Shown here piece after piece: positions 18,100 through 26,091 of a DNA stretch of 54,767 nucleotides. The position numbers and the translations under genes were made by a program. The stretch spans positions 1 through 54,767 of the forward strand of contig JASJDA010000007.1 of the NCBI GenBank assembly GCA_030065755.1, written 5' to 3'. The stretch comes from Prochloraceae cyanobacterium (GTDB taxonomy: Bacteria > Cyanobacteriota > Cyanobacteriia > Cyanobacteriales > JASJDA01). Every line of letters begins with the position of its first letter. Position 1 is the first letter of the stretch. The notes beneath the pieces are model-generated. The model made no database searches and was not told where the DNA came from. It saw only the letters and a list, made by a program, of their open reading frames with translations.

Positions 18100-18603
18100 T
18101 TCCTTTCTCTAAAAGTCTCAATATCTTATTATTGCTTCTTAAAGGAGTTTTGTAAGTAAGAAAAAGTATGAAAAAGTATAGACAAAAGTATGAAAAACTA
18201 TGTGCGAGACCTAAGTAGATCTGGTGGCGATCGCCATCATATTTTAACACGATCGCTACTTACTCCGATCTCAATTTCCTTAAAATAGTGAACCTGTTTG
18301 GTTGAAACTTTAGGTCACTTTGCTGCTGTGCGTGTTAACCATACTCTGTCCCTTAACTTTGCCGAACGGGAATAACTGAAATCACATCATTAGAACTCTT
18401 GCAAAAGTATCGATCGATCTATAAACAAGTATTCACGATATATCTATATTACTTAGTTTTTCTGAAGTTAATGATACTTATTTAGACAAATAAGTAAAAA
18501 TATACATTTTATCATTATTCTATTGCTATATGTAAAATTTGGTCATTAAATAGTGATCGGATTCACCGTACCAGAGCGCGATCGCTATTTTATAATTAAA
18601 TAA
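18100..18603. other. Gene-free, AT-rich region with a repeat-like motif
   Basis: CTCTTGCAAAAGTATC at 18396-18411 recurs exactly at 54544-54559 near the right edge and may be a trace of a dispersed element. A short start-less plus-strand frame just before it (ETLGHFAAVRVNHTLSLNFA, ending in a stop near 18378) reads protein-like. No complete gene or RNA was seen. Confidence 0.35.
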
Positions 18604-18669
18604 TCTTCTTTTTCTAACTTAATTCCAGAACATAAATGTGAATTATATGTTTGGTTAATAGATAGTGGT

Positions 18670-19110
18670 TTGCCTCATGAAGTGGCTATTAGATTACGAG
18701 AACTAATTACATTTACCCAAAAAATTGGCAGTAAAGTATTTGCTGTTGGCAAAATAATTCTGCTGAAAATTATTGAATTTGTCAAAGTACATCCTCGGTT
18801 AGTTACAGGTATTGGTTTAGGAGTTGCTATAGGAGCTGCCGTACAATTTTTAGTAAATACTGTTCCATTTATAGGACTAATTTTAGCACCATTAGCAGGA
18901 GCATTAACCGCAGCTTTTGGGATAGTGATTTTTGGGATAGCTGGACACAGATTAGACAAACGCGATCGAGGAAAGGAACTATCTAGCGGAATTATAGGAA
19001 TTGCTGAGGACATTGTGGAAATAGCCCAGGCTTTTTTTGAATTTATTGCTGATGTTTTCAATACTGTTTTTAAATACCTTATAACAGCTTCAAATCATTT
19101 AATTAATTAA
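18670..19110 (+). CDS. Hydrophobic Gly/Ala-rich membrane protein
   Basis: At least 146 residues, with two strongly hydrophobic glycine-rich stretches (TGIGLGVAIGAAVQFLV, then FIGLILAPLAGALTAAFGIV) likely to be a membrane hairpin. A basic patch (HRLDKRDRGKE) and an amphipathic helical C-terminus follow. The listed start is a TTG without a good ribosome-binding site. The frame stays open and protein-like back to 18604 (IPEHKCELYVWLIDSGLPHE), so the true start is uncertain or the 5' end is lost. The next gene, 20 bases downstream, encodes a similar kind of protein. Function unknown. Confidence 0.55.
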   Translation: MPHEVAIRLRELITFTQKIGSKVFAVGKIILLKIIEFVKVHPRLVTGIGLGVAIGAAVQFLVNTVPFIGLILAPLAGALTAAFGIVIFGIAGHRLDKRDRGKELSSGIIGIAEDIVEIAQAFFEFIADVFNTVFKYLITASNHLIN

Positions 19111-19130
19111 TATCTGGAGTAGTTACTACT

Positions 19131-19667
19131 ATGTCGGAAAAGAAAACTGTAACTAAAGAAAAAATTCTCAAAGCAATAGAGGCATTAGAAAAAAATCCTG
19201 TTGATAAGGTAGGAATTTTGGCTGATATTGGAATTGGTGTTGTCGGAGCTGCTGGTGCTGGTGCTGCTGTTTTTGCTTTTGGAGGTACATCGATTTTGTT
19301 TGGATTGATAACAGTAGCACCGCCAGTGGGATTAGTAGTTGGAGGTGCAGCTTTAGGTGCTGCTGCACTTGTAGGGGCAAAAAAAATATTATTTGACGGC
19401 ACATTTACAGAAGGTAAAAAAGCAGAAATGCTCGAAAATTTAAAAGAGCAGTTACGAGGAATTGAAGCTAAAGAAAAAGCCTCTAAACTAAGCGATAATG
19501 ATAAAACAAAATTCATCATATCCTTGAAAGAACCAGTAAAACTTAACCTAATTAATGCTGAGAAAGCTCAACAATTAATTGCTGCTGTAGAAAATGGGAA
19601 AATGTCAATACAAGACGCAATTAAGCTAGTAGAAGATTTGGTTGAATCTACCCCTTCAAAGAAGTAA
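19131..19667 (+). CDS. Glycine-zipper-like membrane protein
   Basis: A 178-residue protein. A charged N-terminal helix (about 1-28) precedes a long Gly/Ala-rich hydrophobic region at about 30-85, with GIGVVGAAGAGAAVFAFGG and VGLVVGGAALGAAALVGAK, likely two membrane helices packed by glycine zippers. The C-terminal half is charged and helical. It lies 20 bases after the previous hydrophobic protein gene and both are probably one operon ending at the terminator after 19705. Such hairpins occur in pore-forming and membrane-remodelling proteins, but nothing here proves either role. Confidence 0.7.
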   Translation: MSEKKTVTKEKILKAIEALEKNPVDKVGILADIGIGVVGAAGAGAAVFAFGGTSILFGLITVAPPVGLVVGGAALGAAALVGAKKILFDGTFTEGKKAEMLENLKEQLRGIEAKEKASKLSDNDKTKFIISLKEPVKLNLINAEKAQQLIAAVENGKMSIQDAIKLVEDLVESTPSKK

Positions 19668-19704
19668 CAAGTATTACTCTCTAGATAAATCTAGTAATTT
19701 ATAG

Positions 19705-19739
19705 GTAGCCATTCCTCGAGACGGGTTTGGCTACTTTTT
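19705..19739 (+). terminator. Intrinsic terminator after the two hydrophobic protein genes
   Basis: GTAGCCA (19705-19711) pairs with TGGCTAC (19728-19734), followed at once by TTTTT. It is 37 bases after the stop codon of the upstream gene, on the right strand. Confidence 0.7.
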
Positions 19740-19920
19740 CCATCCAGGGAACGATCGCCTCGTCGAAGTTAAGATTGTCAATATCTTAGAATTATCCGAT
19801 AAATTGGACCATTATTTCAATATCGGCGCGATCGACTGGCTTGAAAGTAGTTTTTATTGGATACAATAATCTAGACTGACTTGGTCGAAAGCTACTTACA
19901 CCTTATTCTGGAGTGACGAA

Positions 19921-21543
19921 ATGAGCTTAGAGTCTTTATTCGCTCAAAGCGCACCTGCGGCGATCTCGTCTCTGACGAGGCACTTCGCGATCGCCGAAAA
20001 TTCTTCGATCGAGCAAAGTTTAGAGCAATTTTTAATCGTTCTGTCCGTATCCTTAAGCGTTGCTACGATTTCCAAGATTTCTAGCTGGTTTCGCCAAATT
20101 CCTTACACCCTGTTGCTAGTAATTGTAGGTTTGTGCTTAGCATTCGTAGATATTCGACTGGTAAATCTCTCCCCAGAATTGATTCTAGAAATATTTCTCC
20201 CCCCGCTGTTATTTGAAGCAGCATGGAATATTCGTTGGCGAGATTTGCAAAAAAATTGGTTACCAGTGGTTCTATTTGCTGTGATCGGGGTAATTATTTC
20301 TGTGGTGGGAGTAGCTTTTTCCCTGAGTCAATTCACTTCCCTATCTCTGTCGATCGCTTTACTGGTAGGTGCTTCTCTTTCAGCAACAGATCCGGTTTCG
20401 GTGGTTGCTTTATTTAGAGAACTTGGCGCTAGCAAGCGCTTGACAATCTTAATGGAAGGAGAGAGTTTATTCAATGATGGAGTAGCGGTTGTAGCTTTTG
20501 TCTTGTTGGTAGGAATACCCTTGGGAACCCAAGATTTTTCGATTACTATAACTATTACTCGTTTCTTTGCTTTTGTCGGTATCGGTATTGCTACTGGTTG
20601 TCTAGTTGGTTTTGGTATTTCTTATCTAACCCAGCGCTTCGATTTACCTTTAGTCGAACAGTCACTCACTCTAGTTTCTGCTTACGGGACTTATCTAATT
20701 ACTGAAGAATTAGGGGGGTCTGGGGTAATTGGAGTTGTGACCGTAGGAATAATTTTGGGCAATTTGGGTTCTCGCATTGGTATGAACCCTCGCACCAGGT
20801 TGCTAGTTTCTGAATTTTGGGATTTTTTGGCATTTTTTGTCAATTCGATCGTCTTCTTGTTGATTGGCGACCAAATTAGATTTTCTAGCTTAGCCAATAA
20901 TATAAATCTGATTGTAGTGGCGATCGCCTCTGTAGTTGTGACTAGAGGAATTTCTATCTATCTTTTAGGGAATTTCAGTAACTTATTTACCGAGGCTAAA
21001 ATAAGTTGGGAGGAACAAATTATTTTGTGGTGGGGTGGTTTAAGAGGTTCTGTTTCTATTGCTGTTGCTTTAAGCGTACCTGTTTTATTGCCAGGAAGAC
21101 AAGAGATTATCGATACTGTCTTTGGGGTGGTATTGTTTACTTTGTTAGTTCAGGGTTTGACAACTAAGTGGTTTCTCACCAAACTCAATCTAATTGGCGA
21201 CCAACCGCTGCGTCAGGAATATTCAGAATTATTGGCTCGCAGAATTGCGCTCAAACGAGTACTAGATTATCTTAGTAAATTAGACATGTCTCCAGATATA
21301 GATTCAGAGTTTTATCGCTACGAACAAGAATTGGTCAAAGGACAACTCGAAAGCGTAGAAGAGAAAATTCAAAAGCTACAACAGGAATATTCTCAGTTGC
21401 GATCGCTCGATATGGAACTGTTACGGGAACAACTTTTAGATATTGAAGCTGATACTTACGCTGAGTTGATACGTGGGGGACGTTTGAATAAAAATCTTTC
21501 TCCTCTCCTACAAGAAATCCTCGCCTCTGCATCAGAAAAATAG
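19921..21543 (+). CDS. Na+/H+ antiporter of the CPA1 (NhaP/NHE) family
   Basis: A 540-residue polytopic membrane protein with about 12 helices up to residue 420, then a charged cytoplasmic coiled-coil tail. CPA1 landmarks are present: FLPPLLFEAAW, SATDPVSVVALFRELGASK and EGESLFNDGVAVVAF, where the ND pair holds the conserved cation-binding aspartate. GGLRGSVSIAVALS is the typical arginine-bearing late helix. It exchanges sodium or another cation for protons across the plasma membrane for pH and salt homeostasis. Cyanobacteria carry several such antiporters. The ATG at 19921 has GGAG six bases upstream. It is transcribed apart from its neighbours. Confidence 0.93.
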   Translation: MSLESLFAQSAPAAISSLTRHFAIAENSSIEQSLEQFLIVLSVSLSVATISKISSWFRQIPYTLLLVIVGLCLAFVDIRLVNLSPELILEIFLPPLLFEAAWNIRWRDLQKNWLPVVLFAVIGVIISVVGVAFSLSQFTSLSLSIALLVGASLSATDPVSVVALFRELGASKRLTILMEGESLFNDGVAVVAFVLLVGIPLGTQDFSITITITRFFAFVGIGIATGCLVGFGISYLTQRFDLPLVEQSLTLVSAYGTYLITEELGGSGVIGVVTVGIILGNLGSRIGMNPRTRLLVSEFWDFLAFFVNSIVFLLIGDQIRFSSLANNINLIVVAIASVVVTRGISIYLLGNFSNLFTEAKISWEEQIILWWGGLRGSVSIAVALSVPVLLPGRQEIIDTVFGVVLFTLLVQGLTTKWFLTKLNLIGDQPLRQEYSELLARRIALKRVLDYLSKLDMSPDIDSEFYRYEQELVKGQLESVEEKIQKLQQEYSQLRSLDMELLREQLLDIEADTYAELIRGGRLNKNLSPLLQEILASASEK

Positions 21544-21587
21544 TAGTAAAAAAAAGGGATTAGGAATCGAACTTAACAGATCGAAAT

Positions 21588-23591
21588 TCAACCTTGATTC
21601 TTCATCCCAGTCCAAGACGCAACTAACGAGAAAATTGGCTCGACTTGTTGGTGAAGACTATTTGCTGTGTCTGCGCTTTGACCGAGTTTGCTGATTTTCT
21701 TAGTCATTGCTTCGAGACTTAGTTTGATCTGCTCTAGATCGGGATCGGGTTCTTTTAATTCTTGTTTGACTGGGATCAAATAGGCGACAATCTTATTTTT
21801 CTCTTTCTCTGACAGTGGAGATGTAGCGATCGCTTCTTCTAAGAGTGCAATTAGTTGAATAACTTCAGAGAGCGAAAAGACTTTGTCTTGCGGAACATTT
21901 CGATCGATAATATTGGCACTTTTTAACTCTCTTTGGGAATAAAAACTAGAATCCTGTAATACTGTTCTCAGCATAGTGGATAGCTGCTTAATACGAGGGT
22001 CTTTTTCTGCGATCGATTTCTTGTATTCTTTGGACTCATCAGTTCTAATTTTGTTGTAGATTTCAAAATATTCTAAAGTTAATCTAGGATGGGCAACTTC
22101 TTCTGATGAGGATACTCTAAGCATTATCTTATCTTTTCCCAAGCGTTCTATTGATAAGATTTCTAGATTAGCTTCGGGGTTATTTTCTGCTAGGAGCTTA
22201 AAAGAGATAGCAATGGCATCGGGATCGACATTACTATTGTGATAAAAGTCGATACTATCAAATTGAGGTGAAATCCAGACAGTAAAATCCCCATTTTTAA
22301 ATTCTTCTTCCCAATTAGGGGGTTGGCGACAAGGATTGAGATCTTTAATACTTGGCAAACGCATGAAGACGTATTGGCATTTAATTTCATCGAGTTTAGT
22401 ATTAGCGGTAAGACTCCTTTTTTCGATCGTGGCTCCAGTTAAGATCGCTCCAGTTAAATCTGTTCCATCTAGTTCTGTTTGTATTAGCTTAGCTCCCGAT
22501 AAATTGGCTTTTTGTAGATTAGCTTCTCTTAGATCGGCACCGATAAAACTAGCATTAGTTAAATTAGCTCCTTTTAGGTTAACTCCTCGTAAATTACAGA
22601 GATCGAAGTTTTGATTTTTTCCCTGACCGTAAACTAACAATTTCTGCACCCTAGGATTTTGAAGATAACTCGAACCAAGACGCACTCGATCTAGTAGATA
22701 AGTTCTTTTCCAACAGGTACGAATAACAGTTGCATATCTGATATCTGTACTTTTAAGCTTTGCTGCTGTAAAGTCAACATCAGTTAAGTCAGCACTGCGA
22801 AAGCTAGTTCCACCAATTGCAGCAAAAGCAATGGCTACTTTGCGAATTAAAGCATATTTTTCATTCCCGTTGAGAGCTTGCCATGCAATATAAGCGGTGA
22901 GAAAGGTTATAATCAAAGCTAAAATTTCAGTTTCAGCGATAGCAATAGCTCCAGCGATCGCAAATACTGCAGCAAAGGCTACTGCTCCGCTAATAGCTCC
23001 CGCTCCTGCAAAGACTCCGGCTCCAGTTCCTGCTACGACAAAAGCTCCTCCTACCGCTCCCGCTACGGCAAAAACAAAAGCTTCCGCAAAGGCAATAGAA
23101 AACACTCCCACTCCCACTACCGTTCCTGCTATGGCAAATACTATAGCTACAGTGAAAGCAAAAGCCACTAAACCTAGCCCAATCCCTTGGCGAATTGTCA
23201 CAAAAAAGAAGATAATTAGTACTATTAGACTAACCCAGCCTGTAATCTGATCCTCTAAAGTTCTGGGTTCAAAGATTTGGGCAACCAAATAACCTGCCCG
23301 TGCTGAGAAAAACCCTGATATTAATGAGAGAAACCAAGAGCTTAAAACTAACAAAGTTGCCCAACGTCTTTCCAATCCAGCTACCGCTCTTTGAAAATTG
23401 GCATTCTTTAGATCGGCATTACTAAAATTAGCACTTCTGATATCGCAATCACTAAAATTGGCTTGTGCTAATTTTTCCCCTTTCAGATTTGCCCCTCTGA
23501 GATTGGGTTTGATGTCGGAATTTTCTTTACGCCAACGATTCCAAGTCTCAATTCCTTGCTTTAGAATTTTTAAATGCCGTCGGTTAGCCAT
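21588..23591 (-). CDS. Membrane-embedded pentapeptide-repeat protein
   Basis: A 667-residue protein of unusual layout. Pentapeptide repeats at about 28-70 (LRGANLKGEKLAQANFSDCD) are followed by two membrane helices and an extreme Ala/Gly/Val/Phe-rich region at about 130-225 (FVVAGTGAGVFAGAGAISGA). A second block of pentapeptide repeats lies at about 255-400 (LRGVNLKGANLTNASFIGAD). The last 240 residues are soluble and mostly helical, without a recognised domain. Pentapeptide repeats fold as a right-handed beta-helix and often mediate protein contacts. The hydrophobic low-complexity core may form packed membrane helices. It converges with the antiporter gene; function unknown. Confidence 0.85.
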   Translation of the reverse strand: MANRRHLKILKQGIETWNRWRKENSDIKPNLRGANLKGEKLAQANFSDCDIRSANFSNADLKNANFQRAVAGLERRWATLLVLSSWFLSLISGFFSARAGYLVAQIFEPRTLEDQITGWVSLIVLIIFFFVTIRQGIGLGLVAFAFTVAIVFAIAGTVVGVGVFSIAFAEAFVFAVAGAVGGAFVVAGTGAGVFAGAGAISGAVAFAAVFAIAGAIAIAETEILALIITFLTAYIAWQALNGNEKYALIRKVAIAFAAIGGTSFRSADLTDVDFTAAKLKSTDIRYATVIRTCWKRTYLLDRVRLGSSYLQNPRVQKLLVYGQGKNQNFDLCNLRGVNLKGANLTNASFIGADLREANLQKANLSGAKLIQTELDGTDLTGAILTGATIEKRSLTANTKLDEIKCQYVFMRLPSIKDLNPCRQPPNWEEEFKNGDFTVWISPQFDSIDFYHNSNVDPDAIAISFKLLAENNPEANLEILSIERLGKDKIMLRVSSSEEVAHPRLTLEYFEIYNKIRTDESKEYKKSIAEKDPRIKQLSTMLRTVLQDSSFYSQRELKSANIIDRNVPQDKVFSLSEVIQLIALLEEAIATSPLSEKEKNKIVAYLIPVKQELKEPDPDLEQIKLSLEAMTKKISKLGQSADTANSLHQQVEPIFSLVASWTGMKNQG

Positions 23592-24368
23592 AGCTTATGC
23601 CCTCGGAGTTTATTGATAAAAAATTATTAAAAGTCGAATGCGATCGGCGATCGGCGATCGCCTAAAACAAGCAAAGTTTAACCGGTCCTTGCGAATGGTC
23701 AAAGCTTAATTGCTATTCTCGCCAGTAAGTTCATATTTTTTTGACCAATATTTCTCAAACCGATCCTCCCAGAGACGGCGACATTCAAAGTACTGCAACT
23801 CTTGCCCTGACTTAATTCAGCACCAGTTATAATATTAATGTATATTTTAGGTTTTCTTCTTCTACAACTTTTGCATTCCCACTTTCTCAAAACTTTATTC
23901 CTAGATTTCTAGCGACAAACTCATTCATTTTGGGGATTAACTTTGAGTGGTTTTTAATTTTACGAGCTTTTTAGTATAAGGCTAATATTTGTTATATTAA
24001 TTTCCTTCTCTCGATCGAGATTATAAAGATTTAATGAATTTACGATTGTTTATAATCAAATATTTTACGATATCTCAAGATGAAACTAGATGTGAGGACT
24101 CAATTCTGTAATCGCTCCTAATTTAGTAACTATATTGCAATTACTAATTGTCAATTGTCGAGTAACTTCTCCCCGAACAAAATTCTTGCTATGCTGCTTT
24201 CTGTTTTTTTAGTAATTTTAAACACTAGAGAGTTCGATCGCAACAGAAACACTTTGCAATTAGAACGAGCAAAATCGTTCTAGGGGTGAAAAAGATGCGT
24301 CTGAGAGTAGTATTGTTCATTATTCTTATATTGTTTTAATTTGAGAAAATAGTGACTAGTCTTTTTTT
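23592..24368. other. Intergenic region with repeats and a hairpin
   Basis: Three overlapping HIP1-like units lie at 23640-23662. A frameshifted gene remnant is listed at 23706-23890. A perfect 8-bp hairpin (TAGAACGA, loop GCAAAA, TCGTTCTA) sits at 24261-24282, about 90 bases before the exonuclease gene and without a T-run, so it could be a regulatory leader or a palindrome. The rest is AT-rich and shows nothing I can name. Confidence 0.4.
23706..23890 (-). pseudogene. Possible frameshifted small gene
   Basis: On the minus strand the frame starting at 23890 reads MRKWECKSCRRRKPKIYINI and TGAELSQG, with a CxxC pair. Where it stops looking like protein, the neighbouring frame continues convincingly as GQELQYFECRRLWEDRFEKY and ends in KYELTGENSN, with its stop at 23706-23708. 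One single-base frameshift near 23810 would join them into a small Cys-containing protein of about 62 residues. It may be a decayed gene or a sequencing error. Family not recognised. Confidence 0.35.
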
Positions 24369-24920
24369 ATGAGAATTACTCAGGATTACTATCTAATCGT
24401 TGATGTTGAAGCCACCTGTGCTAATGACAATTCTATTCCTCGTCAAAGAATGGAAATTATTGAAATTGGAGCTGTAATACTTAACTCAAAAACTCTTCAA
24501 TTAGAAAGTGAGTATCAGAGCTTTATTAAGCCTATATTGCATCCTCTACTAACTGAGTTTTGTAAGTCTCTTACCTCTATCTCGCAGCAAGACGTTGAAG
24601 TTGCTCCTCTTTTCCCAGACGCTCTAAAAGAATTCCAGTCTTGGTTTTACCCTTTTGGGAGCTATATCTTCTGTTCTTGGGGAGACTACGATCGAAATCA
24701 ATTTAAGCAGGATTGTACCCTACATGGTGTTGGCTATCCATTTCCAGGAGGACATCTAAATCTCAAGAAAGCATTTTCTGTAGCTACAGGGTCTAAAAAG
24801 AAATTTGGAATGACTGGGGCTTTGGAGAAACTGGGTATTGAGCTTGAAGGGGTACACCACCGAGGTATAGATGACGCTAAGAACATTGCCCGTATTGTTC
24901 GAGCAATTTTATCGTCTTAG
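24369..24920 (+). CDS. DEDDh 3'-5' exonuclease family protein (ERI-1/DnaQ-like)
   Basis: A 183-residue single-domain exonuclease. The first metal-binding motif is DVEAT (D12, E14) near the N-terminus, the second aspartate is in SWGDYDRNQF, and the last motif HHRGIDDAKNIARI supplies the catalytic His and Asp. This arrangement fits the DEDDh superfamily, and the short length with GALEKLGI resembles the ERI-1/KapD-like branch that trims RNA or DNA ends using two metal ions. It should be cytoplasmic. The substrate is not known. The ATG follows a T-rich leader without a clear ribosome-binding site. Confidence 0.88.
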   Translation: MRITQDYYLIVDVEATCANDNSIPRQRMEIIEIGAVILNSKTLQLESEYQSFIKPILHPLLTEFCKSLTSISQQDVEVAPLFPDALKEFQSWFYPFGSYIFCSWGDYDRNQFKQDCTLHGVGYPFPGGHLNLKKAFSVATGSKKKFGMTGALEKLGIELEGVHHRGIDDAKNIARIVRAILSS

Positions 24921-25002
24921 CCACGGTCTACGATCGACCCATCCGCGCTTTTTGGTCTAGTAATGAAATAAAATTATTAAAAAATATTACGACTAGATCT
25001 CA

Positions 25003-25995
25003 ATGAATTTGTTTGTTTGGTTTCTTGCAATTCTCCTGACCCTAGTGACTTTGGGCATTATCTTCTATTTCATTACGGCTCGTCGTTACCAATCCTCTGA
25101 TTCTGTAGCAAATTCTTACGACCAATGGACTGATGACGGTATTTTAGAATACTACTGGGGCGAACACATACACTTAGGTCATTATGGTTCCCCACCACAA
25201 CGAAAAGATTTTATCGCTGCCAAAATTGACTTCGTGCATGAAATGGTTAAATGGGGGGAGCTAGATAAATTACCTCGCGGTACCACCGTTTTAGATGTTG
25301 GCTGTGGAATTGGAGGAAGCAGCCGCATTTTAGCCCAAGATTACGGTTTTGCCGTCACAGGTGTTACCATCAGCCCCCAACAAGTCCAACGAGCCCAGGA
25401 GTTAACTCCTGAAGGACTTGACGCCAAGTTTGAGGTGGATGATGCGATGAAACTTTCTTTCCCAGATGCTAGTTTTGACGTGGTTTGGTCAATTGAAGCT
25501 GGTCCCCACATGCCAGATAAAGCCGTTTTTGCTCGCGAGTTGATGAGAGTAATTAAACCTGGTGGAGTGCTGGTTGTAGCTGATTGGAATCAAAGGGACG
25601 ATCGCCAAAAACCCCTCAATTTTTGGGAAAAACCAGTCATGCGACAACTATTAGATCAGTGGTCTCATCCTGCTTTTGCCAGCATCGAACAATTCTCCGA
25701 ACTTTTAGCCGAGACAGGATTTGTTGAGGGAGAAGTAACAACTGCTGACTGGACGAAAGAAACCCTACCGTCTTGGATAGATACCATTTGGCAGGGAGTA
25801 ATTCGACCCCAGGGATGGTTGCGTTTTGGTCTATCTGGTTTCATTAAATCGGTGCGAGAAGTACCGACCATACTTCTAATGCGTTTGGGATTCGGCACGG
25901 GTCTTTGCCGATTCGGCATGTTCCGCGCAGTAAGAGGTAATTCAGTGCCAGAATCGACAGAAACAGTTGCTAGCGAAGTAATCCTAAACAAGTAA
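25003..25995 (+). CDS. MPBQ/MSBQ methyltransferase (plastoquinone and tocopherol synthesis)
   Basis: A 330-residue SAM-dependent methyltransferase with an N-terminal membrane anchor (residues about 3-24). The SAM site is VLDVGCGIGGSSRIL, followed by GVTISPQQVQRAQELTP and SIEAGPHMPDK. From memory it closely matches Synechocystis Sll0418, including YQSSDSVANSYDQWTDDGI and IKSVREVPTILLMRLGFG. That enzyme methylates 2-methyl-6-phytyl- and 2-methyl-6-solanesyl-benzoquinol, serving vitamin E and plastoquinone synthesis at the membrane. Gamma-tocopherol methyltransferase is a related alternative, but it lacks this N-terminal anchor. It stands as a single gene. Confidence 0.92.
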   Translation: MNLFVWFLAILLTLVTLGIIFYFITARRYQSSDSVANSYDQWTDDGILEYYWGEHIHLGHYGSPPQRKDFIAAKIDFVHEMVKWGELDKLPRGTTVLDVGCGIGGSSRILAQDYGFAVTGVTISPQQVQRAQELTPEGLDAKFEVDDAMKLSFPDASFDVVWSIEAGPHMPDKAVFARELMRVIKPGGVLVVADWNQRDDRQKPLNFWEKPVMRQLLDQWSHPAFASIEQFSELLAETGFVEGEVTTADWTKETLPSWIDTIWQGVIRPQGWLRFGLSGFIKSVREVPTILLMRLGFGTGLCRFGMFRAVRGNSVPESTETVASEVILNK

Positions 25996-26091
25996 GGATG
26001 AATTGCGATCGGGTCGAGAAATTATCGCCTTTAGGTAATAATTTCTCCCCGTCACGTGTAGCATTCGATGAAGAGAATCGATCTTAAAAGG

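Noticed and set aside
22897-23250. 117-residue plus-strand open frame rich in Ala, Pro, Thr and Lys
   Set aside because: Antisense of the Ala/Gly-rich membrane core of the pentapeptide protein; the composition is a mirror of that repeat.
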